DNA of 64,000 nt from Verrucomicrobiota bacterium (GTDB lineage Bacteria; Verrucomicrobiota; Verrucomicrobiia; Opitutales; Opitutaceae). Under the pieces are notes generated by a model that was not told the origin of the DNA, did no database searches, and worked only from the letters and a program-made list of their open reading frames with translations. The position numbers were made by a program, and so were the translations under genes. The stretch spans positions 1 through 64,000 of the forward strand of contig JAEWQP010000022.1 of the NCBI GenBank assembly GCA_023399155.1, read 5' to 3'. This document shows, piece by piece, positions 27,719 to 36,142 of the stretch. How positions within the stretch are numbered: position 1 is the first letter of the stretch; every line of letters starts with the position of its first letter.

Positions 27719-27790
27719 GCCGCTTCATCGTATCAACCTCACGAATGCAGGGCCATCAGGGGAACCGGGGAACAGGCATCCTGCATGCCT

Positions 27791-27808
27791 CTACGGCATG
27801 TGCCGTAG
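27791..27808. promoter_or_regulatory. 18-bp near-perfect palindrome, possible operator
   Basis: ctacggca-tg-tgccgtag has perfect 8-bp arms. It lies 73 bp upstream of the single-domain regulator gene, in a 191-bp gap. It could be an operator for the LuxR-type regulator next door; no direct evidence. Confidence 0.4.
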
Positions 27809-27858
27809 GTTTGAATCAGGGAAAATCCCGAGCACCGCGCGCGGGTGTACGCTCGAAC

Positions 27859-27879
27859 GGCAGGTCACATGGACCTGCC
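27859..27879. terminator. Hairpin after the LuxR-type regulator gene
   Basis: 8-bp perfect stem (27859-27866 with 27872-27879) and a 5-nt loop, 31 bp past the regulator stop. There is no U tract, so it is only a possible terminator or mRNA-end stabiliser. Confidence 0.4.
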
Positions 27880-27909
27880 GCGGCGGATACAGGGGGCGGA
27901 GCGACGGCT

Positions 27910-28566
27910 TTACGGCTCGACGATTTTGTTGCGGATCGCGAAGCGCACGAGCTCGGTGACCGAGTGGAGGTTGAGCTTGCGCATGATGTTCGTGCGGTGG
28001 GTCTCGGCCGTTTTCGGACTGATCCCGAGGCGGTCGGCGACCTCCTTTGTGCTCTTGCCTTCGGCGATGAGCTGCACGACCTCGCGTTCCCTCGGGCTGA
28101 GCCGCGTCAGGGTTCCCGACCCCTCGTCGCCCTTGTCCGAGGGATTCAGGTAACCGTGAAGGATGAGTTGGGACACCCGGCCGGTGAAGAATGGTTTCTT
28201 TGCCAGGAGCGCATCGATCGCCTCGGCGAGGAGGCGGCCGGCATCGGATTTGAGAATGAAGCCGTGGACGCCGGCGGCGAGGGCCTCGCGCACGAGACTC
28301 TCGGTCTCGTGCATCGTGAGCATAAGAACCTCGGTCTCCGGAAGTTCAGCGCGGATACGGCGCGCGGCTTCCAGCCCGTTGAGATCGGGCATGGCGAAAT
28401 CGACCACGGCGATGTCGGGCTTGACCATCCGGGCCAATTCCAGCGCCTCGCGGCCGGACGACGCCTCGCCAACGACTTCCCAGCCGGACCGTTCGGAGAT
28501 CGTCGCGCGCAGGCCGCGGCGGACAAGTTCGTGATCGTCGGCGATGATAATGCGAGCTGGCTTCAT
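27910..28566 (-). CDS. NarL/FixJ-type response regulator
   Basis: 218 residues. Receiver domain with D10/D11, D56 in VVDFAMPDLNG and a K near 105 (ILKSD). After a linker, a LuxR-type helix-turn-helix (about 150-212) reads LSPREREVVQLIAEGKSTKEVADRLGIS and KTAETHRTNIMRKL. Phosphorylation should trigger dimerisation and DNA binding. The cognate kinase is almost certainly the gene 78 bp upstream at 28645-31101. Confidence 0.93.
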   Translation of the reverse strand: MKPARIIIADDHELVRRGLRATISERSGWEVVGEASSGREALELARMVKPDIAVVDFAMPDLNGLEAARRIRAELPETEVLMLTMHETESLVREALAAGVHGFILKSDAGRLLAEAIDALLAKKPFFTGRVSQLILHGYLNPSDKGDEGSGTLTRLSPREREVVQLIAEGKSTKEVADRLGISPKTAETHRTNIMRKLNLHSVTELVRFAIRNKIVEP

Positions 28567-28644
28567 GTGTTCGAGTGAATGCGTGGGGCCGACCCGGGGA
28601 GTGTCACCACGGTTGCGGATTCCCGCCCACTTGGCAAATACGCA

Positions 28645-31101
28645 TTACGGTGTTTCGGGGATATCTTGACGGCCCGGCGACGCCCCGCCCAAGGCTTTTT
28701 CGAGGGGAACGGTCGCCCGGAGGCGGGTTCCGGCTTCTGAGGAAACGATCTGCAGAGTTCCGCCCAGCTGCTCAAGCCGCTCCGTCATTCCCGCGATTCC
28801 CACGCCCACGGTCGCCCGCCGGCGCAGGCGCTCCCGGGTCGTTGAGTCCATCCCGTGGCCGTCGTCACTGATCGTGAGCGCCACGTCGTCCCCTTCGATG
28901 GCGAGGCTGACCTCCGCATGGGCGGCCCCGGAGTGCCGATGCACGTTGCTCAAGCTCTCCTGGAGCACGCGGAAGAGTGCGATCTCGGCGTCATCCGTGA
29001 GGCGTCCCAGGAACTCGTCAATGTTGGTCGAGGTGGCGATGCCGCTGCGTTCCGCGAAGCCCTCGGCGTAGTCCAGGGCGGCGCGGCACAGGCCGAGCGC
29101 ATCGAGCAGGGGCGGGTGCAGCACATAGGAGAGCGTGCGAATCTCCTGCACCGCGAGATCGGCCAGGGCGGTGGTTTCCTCGATCAGCCGTGTATGGGCC
29201 GGATCGGACGACGCGAGGGCGCGCCCGAGCTGCGCCAGGTTCATGTTCAACGCCGCGAGGTTCTGGGCGGTCGTGTCGTGCAACTCCCGGGCGATGCGAC
29301 GGCGCTCAAAATCCTGCAGGCGCAGCACGTGGGCCGAGAGCCGGCGGACCGTGCGCTCGGCATCCCGCACGCCGGTGATGTCGAGGTTGGTTCCGGAGAT
29401 GCGCACCGGCCTGCCGCCGGCGTCCGTGTGGGCGACCGCACTGGCGCGGATGTCGCGGTAGCCTCCGCCGGCATGGCGGGCCCGGAACTCGATCTCAAGG
29501 GACGCGAGGCTTCCCGATGCGAGGTCCTCGAGCGCCCGCCGGATCGCGGGCAGGTCATCGGGATGCAGGAGCTGCAGCAGCACCTCGGGGTCGGTGCTCA
29601 GCGCCTGCTGCTCCAGGCCCAGCTGCCGTTTCCATTCCGTGGATACGGTCATGGCCCGGCCGTCGATGTCGTATTCCCAGAAGCCCAGGCCGGCGGTATC
29701 CACCGCGACCTGCAGCAGGCGCCGGCTCTCCGCGAGTTCGTGCTCCGCGCGGCGCCGCTGGGTCACGTCGCGCATCACCACCGTGAAGTGCGTGCCGCCG
29801 GCGGTCCTGGTCGGTGCGATCGAGGCTTCCGCCTGAAACTCGTGCCCGTTGGCGCGCCGGCCGGCAAACTGTTCCACCGTGCCGGGAGAAAGGCATCTGC
29901 CGGCGAACCAGGCCGACGTCGCGGCGTGCAGGCGCTCCGGCAGCAGCCAGGTGAACGGCTGCCCCAGCATCTCCGCCGCGGGCCGGCCGAACATCTCCTC
30001 GGCGGCATGGTTGAAGACGACGACGCGGTGATCCGGCCCCACGGTGATGATCGCGTCCATCGCCGACTCGATGATGCTGGCGAGCCGGGCGCGGTTCTCC
30101 TCGAGCTCGTGCTCCGCGCGGAGCCGGGTCGTGACATCGTGGGCGAGCACCAGTTCGGCCCGCCTGTCCGCAAACTGGATGACGTGGGAGGTGATCTCGA
30201 CGTGGATGATCGAGCCGTCCTTGCGACGGTGCCGCCAGACCTTGGCCCGGGAGATCGGCGTGATCGTCCGGCCGGCGCGCACCTCATTCACCGCCGCGAT
30301 GAACTGCGGGAGATCCTCCGGTGGCCGGATGTCGCGCACGGTCATCGCCATGAATTCATCGCGCGGGTACCCATAGTGGACGACGGCCGCGTCGTTGACC
30401 GCGAGGATGCGGAGCGTCTCGAGATCGTAGACCCACATCGGCAGCGGATGGGCGGTGAACATCAGTCGGTACTGCTCGGCGTGGGCGGCGAGCGCGGCCT
30501 CCGCGGCCTTGCGGGCGCTGATGTCGCGCGTGACGTTGACGTAGCCCGTGAGCGCGCCGTGGGCATCCCGCAGCGGCCGGATGGTCACCATCGCCCAGAA
30601 CGTCGTCCCGTCGGCGCGCACCAGCCGGCATTCGGCGGAGTAAGCGCCCTGGTCGCGTGCGGTCTCGAGCGCGCGGACAGGATCGCCAGCGCCGGTCGGA
30701 TCGTGCGGGCACAGGCACGCGAGGGGCTGGCCCACGGCGTCGCGACCCGTTCGGCCCGTGATCTGTTCCGCCCCGGGGTTCCACGTCGCGATGCGACCGT
30801 CCCGATCCAGCAGAAACACGGCGTAATCGGCCACGGCCTCGATCATCTGTTGGTAGCGCTGGCCCTCGCGGGCCAGCTGATCGAGGGCACGATCCCGGCG
30901 TCGCGCCATGAGGAGCGCGGCCAGAAACAGCGCGCCGCCGGTCGCGAGCAGAAACACCCAGCCCAGAGTCGTCTGGACGAGCGGCGCGCGCGCTGCCGGG
31001 CCCTGCAGGCGGGCGAGAACAAGGTCGGCGACCGCGATCCAGGCCAGGATCGCAACGGCACCGACGGCGGCGCGCAGCAGGGGGGGCCGGCGGATGTTCA
31101 T
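28645..31101 (-). CDS. Membrane-anchored multi-PAS histidine kinase (NarX/DegS type)
   Basis: 818 residues. Two membrane helices (about 9-30 and 43-66) are joined by a very short loop, so there is no real periplasmic sensor. Four PAS domains follow (roughly 75-200, 205-330, 340-460 and 465-590), some with PAC tails. The HisKA_3 dimerisation helix holds H608 in RRIARELHDTTAQNL, and the ATPase domain has NVHRHSGA, SDDGHGMD and GVGIAGM. This class pairs with NarL-type regulators, as found next door. Multiple PAS domains suggest sensing of a cytoplasmic or redox signal. The ATG at 31101 precedes the first helix. Confidence 0.9.
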   Translation of the reverse strand: MNIRRPPLLRAAVGAVAILAWIAVADLVLARLQGPAARAPLVQTTLGWVFLLATGGALFLAALLMARRRDRALDQLAREGQRYQQMIEAVADYAVFLLDRDGRIATWNPGAEQITGRTGRDAVGQPLACLCPHDPTGAGDPVRALETARDQGAYSAECRLVRADGTTFWAMVTIRPLRDAHGALTGYVNVTRDISARKAAEAALAAHAEQYRLMFTAHPLPMWVYDLETLRILAVNDAAVVHYGYPRDEFMAMTVRDIRPPEDLPQFIAAVNEVRAGRTITPISRAKVWRHRRKDGSIIHVEITSHVIQFADRRAELVLAHDVTTRLRAEHELEENRARLASIIESAMDAIITVGPDHRVVVFNHAAEEMFGRPAAEMLGQPFTWLLPERLHAATSAWFAGRCLSPGTVEQFAGRRANGHEFQAEASIAPTRTAGGTHFTVVMRDVTQRRRAEHELAESRRLLQVAVDTAGLGFWEYDIDGRAMTVSTEWKRQLGLEQQALSTDPEVLLQLLHPDDLPAIRRALEDLASGSLASLEIEFRARHAGGGYRDIRASAVAHTDAGGRPVRISGTNLDITGVRDAERTVRRLSAHVLRLQDFERRRIARELHDTTAQNLAALNMNLAQLGRALASSDPAHTRLIEETTALADLAVQEIRTLSYVLHPPLLDALGLCRAALDYAEGFAERSGIATSTNIDEFLGRLTDDAEIALFRVLQESLSNVHRHSGAAHAEVSLAIEGDDVALTISDDGHGMDSTTRERLRRRATVGVGIAGMTERLEQLGGTLQIVSSEAGTRLRATVPLEKALGGASPGRQDIPETP

Positions 31102-31283
31102 GCAGCGGCTCCCGTCGACGCGCTGCGGCGTGCCTGAGGGTGCCTGTCGCGGTGCTGGCGGCGAACGCGCATCGTGCCCGACAGTCTGCGAGCTGCAGCC
31201 GGTCCCGCGAGGCGAAATCCGCATTGGCGAGCCGCCCTTGACGGGCCCGGTTCGCGGCCCTTCACTGCGGCCTTCACGGCAGC

Positions 31284-32231
31284 ATGAAACCCAAGATATT
31301 CGTCGACGGTCAGGAGGGCACGACCGGCCTTCAGATCCACGAGCGCCTCGCCGGGCGCGCGGACCTGGAGCTCATCACCATCGACCCGGAGCGCCGCAAG
31401 GACCCGGCCGCGCGCGCCGAGTGCCTCAACCGCGCCGACGTGGCGTTTCTCTGCCTGCCCGACGCCGCGGCCCGCGAGGCGGTGGCACTGCTCACCAACC
31501 CGCGCACCGTCGTCATCGACGCGAGCACGGCCCATCGCACCGATCCGGGCTGGGCCTACGGCCTGCCGGAGCTCGGCGCGGCCTACCGCGACCGGATCCG
31601 GACCAGTACCCGGATTGCCAATACGGGCTGCCATGCGGCGGCCTTCGTGCTCGGGGTGGGCCCGCTCGTCTCCGCGGGACTCGTGCCGGCCACGTATCCG
31701 CTCTCCTGCTTCTCGATCACCGGCTACAGCGGCGGCGGCAAGAAGTTGATCGCCGAATACGAGACCGCGCCGCGGCCGGCGCTCGCCAGCCCCCGCCTCT
31801 ACGCGCTCGGCCTCAACCACAAACACCTGCCGGAGATGCGCATGCATGCCGGCCTGGCCGTGGCGCCGATCTTCACGCCCGTGGTCGCCGCCTTCTACCA
31901 GGGTCTGGCCGTGACCGTGCCGCTCGCGCTCACCCAGCTTCCCGCGCGGCCGAAGCCGGCCGACGTTCATGCCACGCTGGCCAAGGCCTATGCCGGCGAG
32001 CGCTTCGTGCGCGTGCTCCCGCTCGGCGACGAGGCGATCCTCGACGCGGGCGCGCTCGACGCGCAGGCGTGCAACGGCACCAATCGGGCCGACGTGATGG
32101 TCTTCGGGCATGCCGAGCAGGCGGTCGTGGTCGTGCGTCTGGACAACCTGGGCAAGGGCGCGTCGGGCGCGGCCGTGCAGTGCATGAATCTCCGGCTCGG
32201 GCTCGACGAGGGTCTCGGGTTGACGGCCTGA
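31284..32231 (+). CDS. argC: N-acetyl-gamma-glutamyl-phosphate reductase, type 2
   Basis: 315 residues. Third enzyme of arginine synthesis: NADPH reduction of N-acetylglutamyl phosphate to the semialdehyde. FVDGQEGTTGLQI opens the Rossmann fold; the catalytic cysteine is C116 in IANTGCHAAAF; SITGYSGGGKKLI and LNHKHLPEM are typical. Length and opening fit the shorter type 2 enzymes. It stands alone between divergent or opposite-strand genes. Confidence 0.93.
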   Translation: MKPKIFVDGQEGTTGLQIHERLAGRADLELITIDPERRKDPAARAECLNRADVAFLCLPDAAAREAVALLTNPRTVVIDASTAHRTDPGWAYGLPELGAAYRDRIRTSTRIANTGCHAAAFVLGVGPLVSAGLVPATYPLSCFSITGYSGGGKKLIAEYETAPRPALASPRLYALGLNHKHLPEMRMHAGLAVAPIFTPVVAAFYQGLAVTVPLALTQLPARPKPADVHATLAKAYAGERFVRVLPLGDEAILDAGALDAQACNGTNRADVMVFGHAEQAVVVVRLDNLGKGASGAAVQCMNLRLGLDEGLGLTA

Positions 32232-32441
32232 GCAGGCACGGGTGACGCGGAGGCGGCTCGCGGGCGAGGCCATCTCGCGTGGGGGCTCAGCACAACGCAT
32301 GCAGCGGGCGATCGTGAAGCACGACGCCGGTTCGCGCTTCTCGCCCTCGCGCAACGAGCGACCCGGTCGTCGACCGCGTGCCACCGTTCGGGGCCATCCG
32401 TTTCCAGCAGGCACGCGACATCGATTGCACGAGCCGTTGGC

Positions 32442-33497
32442 TCAGGCCCCTGGCGCGGTGGCGCCGTCGGTCCAGTGGCCCTCGATCATGCTCAGCACCG
32501 GGTGCTCGGCCAGGCCTTGTTCGTTGTGGTAGAGCAGGGTGGCCAGCGTATCCACCCCGGTCGCACCGACCCGCGGCAGATTTTGATTGATGCCGGCGGC
32601 GTCGGCCACGCGGGCGAGATGCATCTGCTCGACGTCGAGGGCCGCGTAGGCGAGGTCCTCGGGAATGCGGCGGCCGGCGAGCTGCAGGGTCAGGTACTGT
32701 CCCGGCCCGAAACCGACCATCGCGTCGGGCCGGCTGCGGCGCAGCCAGGCCTTCACAGGCGCGATGCCGTTCGTCTCGTTGACCAGCAGCGGCTCGAGGC
32801 GAACGTCAGACAGCGTGCTCTGTGCCGCAAGGAAGCCGCCGAGCCAGGAGAAGTTCACCCGCCGGTTCTGGTCGGGATCGAGCATCAGGCCGATGCGCCG
32901 GTAGCCGAGCCGAACGAGGTTCTCATAGGCGGTGAACGCGCCGCGGAAATGATTGTGCGTCGCGCGGTGCAGGGGATGGTCGTTGTAGACATAGCCGAGC
33001 CCGACGCAGATCAGCCGCGGCCAGTCCAGTTCGAAGGCATACACGGGCACGGCAAAGGGTGCGATGAGCACGCCCCGGATCGCACGCGAATGGAGCATGC
33101 GGCAGGCGGCGCCGGCCGCCGCACCTCCGGGCCCCAGCCAGAACGGCTCCACGCGTATTCCCAGGCCGGGCGCACGGCTGCGCGCGCCCTCGAAGAAGCC
33201 GACGTTGGCAGAGTGGTTCTTCCACTCGTCGGCTGATGGTCCGCCGGTGAGAAAACCCACCACCTCGGGCGTGGTCTTGTGGTGCTGCAGGCGCACCTGT
33301 GTCATCAACGCGGATACAAGCACGTTGGACCGGTAGCCGGCCTGGTCGGCCACGGTGCGCACGCGCTGCCGCGTGGCCTCCGGGATCGACGGGTCGTTGC
33401 GGAGCGAAAGCGACACGGTCGTATGGCTCACCCCGGCGAGCCGCGCGATGTCGCGCAGCGTGGGTGGAGTCGCCTTCCTCGGGATCGCTGACGGCAT
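32442..33497 (-). CDS. LacI-family transcription regulator
   Basis: 351 residues. N-terminal helix-turn-helix with TLRDIARLAGVSHTTVSLSLRND (residues about 13-35) and a hinge; a periplasmic-binding-protein-like sugar domain follows, with RLGYRRIGLMLDPDQN as a family marker. It should repress or activate carbohydrate genes in response to a sugar ligand. Divergent from the TonB receptor gene with 219 bp between, so it most likely controls the polysaccharide locus at 33717-43219. No operator could be assigned with confidence. Confidence 0.9.
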   Translation of the reverse strand: MPSAIPRKATPPTLRDIARLAGVSHTTVSLSLRNDPSIPEATRQRVRTVADQAGYRSNVLVSALMTQVRLQHHKTTPEVVGFLTGGPSADEWKNHSANVGFFEGARSRAPGLGIRVEPFWLGPGGAAAGAACRMLHSRAIRGVLIAPFAVPVYAFELDWPRLICVGLGYVYNDHPLHRATHNHFRGAFTAYENLVRLGYRRIGLMLDPDQNRRVNFSWLGGFLAAQSTLSDVRLEPLLVNETNGIAPVKAWLRRSRPDAMVGFGPGQYLTLQLAGRRIPEDLAYAALDVEQMHLARVADAAGINQNLPRVGATGVDTLATLLYHNEQGLAEHPVLSMIEGHWTDGATAPGA

Positions 33498-33716
33498 CGC
33501 TGCATGTGCCCGGGAACGCCGCGGGCGGGCAACTTCATTTTACGCGGAAAGCCGCGGGCCCCTTGAGCCGCGCGCGGTGCGGGCGCAGGGTGCGGCCGTT
33601 GTCGCCGGGGCCGGGCGGGCGCAGTTGTCCGCCGCGGTCCCACCCCGCGGTTCCGCGCGCAACGCCGAACCCGCGTCCCCCTCCCAACACACGCCTCCCG
33701 CGCTGTTTCAAGACCC

Positions 33717-36008
33717 ATGACCTCGATGCCAAAACCCACCGTCGTTCGTCGCGCCGGCACACCCGTGCTCGGCTTGCTGCTCGCCTCCTGCGCCTGGCTG
33801 CCCCTGCACGCCCAGACCACCCCCGCCCAGGGGCCCCAGGAGGAGGATGTCGTCATCCTCTCCGAGTTCACCGTCTCGGGCTCGTCCGCGGACCGCTACC
33901 GCTCGGCCGACGCCATCTCCGCCGTGCGCGTGCGCGCACCGCTCATCGACACGCCGAGTTCGATCTCGGTCATCACCCGCGACATGATCGACGACCTCGG
34001 CGCCGCGCGCCTCTTCGATGCCACGCGCTACGTCGCCGGCGTGCAGGAGGGCCGCGGTATCCAGTTTCAGGATCGCATGATCCTGCGCGGCTTCGAGAGC
34101 AACGGCCAGCGGACCGTCGACAACTTCATTCAGCCCGACGACGCCGACAACATCAGCGAGATCATCGTCGACCGCATCGAGGTCACCAAGGGGCCGAACG
34201 CCATCCTCTCGCCCGCCGGCGCGCCCGGCGGCTCGATCAACGTGATCCTGAAGGCGCCGCTCTATCAGCAGCGCCGCACCATCAGCGCCACGGTCGGGCT
34301 CTATGACGCGCAGAAACTCACGCTGGATGTCTCGGGCCCGTTTTCCGAGGGCAGCGCGATGGCCTACCGCCTCGTCGGCGCATTCCAGGATTCCCGCCGC
34401 TACTGGGATGACGAGGCCAAGATCAAGAACAAGGTCCTCGCCCCGATGATTTCGTACCGATTTTCGGATACGACGATGCTCACGGCCAAGCTCATCCTGG
34501 CGGAGAACTGGATCTTCCGCGAGCCGCTCGTGATCCTCGACGATGCGGTCAATGCCCGCACGGGCGATCCGTTCCTCGCGCCCAATCTCAAGCACAAGAG
34601 CCGCAACCACATTCAGCCGTGGAGTCATGTGGGCACGCACACCGCGGACCTCTTCGTGCAACTCACCACCAAGCTCGCGGACAAGTTCGCGCTGCGCGTC
34701 GCCGCGAACGGCCGCTACTACTTCGAGGATTCGGAGCAGGAGTTCGTCAACTTCTCCAGCCTCCCGCAGAACCGCTACAACCCCACCACCGGCGAGGCCA
34801 CGCCCGGCCTGGTCTGGTCCAATGTCGAGGGCACCTGGGTCTCGACGCCGAGCCCCTGGTTCAACACCGCCTCGATCCCGGTGCGCGGCGACAAACAGGC
34901 GACGCGGCGCAAGAACCTGAACTTCCAGGCGGACCTCGCGTTCACCGAGCAATTCGGCGAGGTAAGCTCGCAGACGGTCGCCGGCGTGGCGCTCAACCGT
35001 CGCGACGCCTACGGCCGCGGTCGCAACGGCCAGCTCCCCGCGATCGATCTCACCGGGCCGGAATACCGCGGCAAGCCGGTGTATCCCGACACGTTTGCGT
35101 TCTACAACGAGCAGGAGTTCACGAACTGGCAGGCGTTCATCAACCAGCGCTTCGGCTTCCTCGGGGACCGACTCTACGTTTCGGGCGGCATCCTGCACTA
35201 CGACACGAAGACCTCCTCGCGCAACGTGCTCACCGGCGCCGCGCCCAGCGTCCTCGACGACGCCAAGGACATGTGGACGGCGAGCGTGCTCTACAAGGTG
35301 CGCGACAACGTCTCGGTCTACTACAGCCATTCGACGAATGCCTCAGCGGTGATCGCCAACAACGAGGTCCTCTGGCGCGACGGCGTGCAGGACGAGATCG
35401 GCTTCAAGACCGAGTTCTTCAACAAGCGCCTGTCATTCGGCGGCTCCTACTTCGAGATCGAGCAGACCAACGTCACGATCCCGAACCCCGCCCGCCAGGG
35501 TGATCCGACGCAGCCCGAGCAGATCGTGGCCGACTACGGCAACGAAGGCTGGGAGCTCGAGCTCATGGGACGCGTGACCGACCAGCTGTCGGTCATCGCC
35601 ACCTACTCCAACCTGGACATGCGCGACTCCGTGGGGCGCCGGGTGCGCGCGATCGCCGACCACAACGCCTCGTTCCTGGCCAACTATCGATTCGCGGGCG
35701 AGGGCATGTTCAGCGGATCGTCCGTGTACCTGGGTGTCAACTACAGCGGTCGTCGCGCGGGCGACGCCGTCTCCGGCTTCACTCTCGCCAACGTGCCGCA
35801 GCAGCCGAGCTTCTACCTCAAGGCGGACTACACCACCACGCTGGGCGCGACGTGGCACGCCAACGAAAGGCTGAGCTTCCGGCTCAACATCGACAACGTC
35901 CTCGACCGCAAGGACTACATCAAGGTCGCGGGCGGCCGCGTCGCCGGCACGGGCATCACGAGCGCCCCGGGCCGGAACATCCGCCTGACCACCACCTTCT
36001 CGTTCTGA
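33717..36008 (+). CDS. TonB-dependent outer-membrane receptor
   Basis: 763 residues. Signal peptide at about 1-32. A TonB-box-like VVILSEFTVSG segment follows, then the plug domain (about 55-175: SSISVITRDMIDDLG, RGFESNGQRTVDN, RIEVTKGPNAILSPAGAPGGSINV). The rest is a 22-strand barrel with the terminal aromatic residue expected of outer-membrane proteins (TTTFSF). FhuE-like overall. It should import a ligand using TonB energy; position next to GH28 and GH43 genes suggests an oligosaccharide rather than a siderophore. No SusD gene is present. A second in-frame ATG lies three codons on. Confidence 0.93.
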   Translation: MTSMPKPTVVRRAGTPVLGLLLASCAWLPLHAQTTPAQGPQEEDVVILSEFTVSGSSADRYRSADAISAVRVRAPLIDTPSSISVITRDMIDDLGAARLFDATRYVAGVQEGRGIQFQDRMILRGFESNGQRTVDNFIQPDDADNISEIIVDRIEVTKGPNAILSPAGAPGGSINVILKAPLYQQRRTISATVGLYDAQKLTLDVSGPFSEGSAMAYRLVGAFQDSRRYWDDEAKIKNKVLAPMISYRFSDTTMLTAKLILAENWIFREPLVILDDAVNARTGDPFLAPNLKHKSRNHIQPWSHVGTHTADLFVQLTTKLADKFALRVAANGRYYFEDSEQEFVNFSSLPQNRYNPTTGEATPGLVWSNVEGTWVSTPSPWFNTASIPVRGDKQATRRKNLNFQADLAFTEQFGEVSSQTVAGVALNRRDAYGRGRNGQLPAIDLTGPEYRGKPVYPDTFAFYNEQEFTNWQAFINQRFGFLGDRLYVSGGILHYDTKTSSRNVLTGAAPSVLDDAKDMWTASVLYKVRDNVSVYYSHSTNASAVIANNEVLWRDGVQDEIGFKTEFFNKRLSFGGSYFEIEQTNVTIPNPARQGDPTQPEQIVADYGNEGWELELMGRVTDQLSVIATYSNLDMRDSVGRRVRAIADHNASFLANYRFAGEGMFSGSSVYLGVNYSGRRAGDAVSGFTLANVPQQPSFYLKADYTTTLGATWHANERLSFRLNIDNVLDRKDYIKVAGGRVAGTGITSAPGRNIRLTTTFSF

Positions 36009-36030
36009 TCGGGTACAGTCAGTCTACCGG

Positions 36031-36063
36031 AAGCCCCGGCCCGAGGGCCGGGGCTTCTTCTTG
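36031..36063 (+). terminator. Strong rho-independent terminator of the TonB receptor gene
   Basis: Up to 13 bp of perfect stem (36031-36043 with 36046-36058) followed by ttctt. It lies 22 bp past the receptor stop, so the GH28 gene probably has its own promoter or depends on read-through. Confidence 0.85.
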
Positions 36064-36142
36064 GGATTGTCCCTGCCCGTCCGTGTGTCTGTAGTGGCGG
36101 CCCGCGGTCCGCCCCCCCATCACCCGGTTCGCGATTCATTTC

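Noticed and set aside
28855..31137. 760-codon frame opposite the multi-PAS kinase
   Set aside because: Shadow frame; the kinase on the other strand has H box, N box and PAS motifs.
33646..33657. LacI operator cgcggttccgcg in the LacI/TonB gap
   Set aside because: A 12-bp palindrome in sequence this rich in GC is expected by chance, and the centre lacks the CG typical of LacI-family sites.
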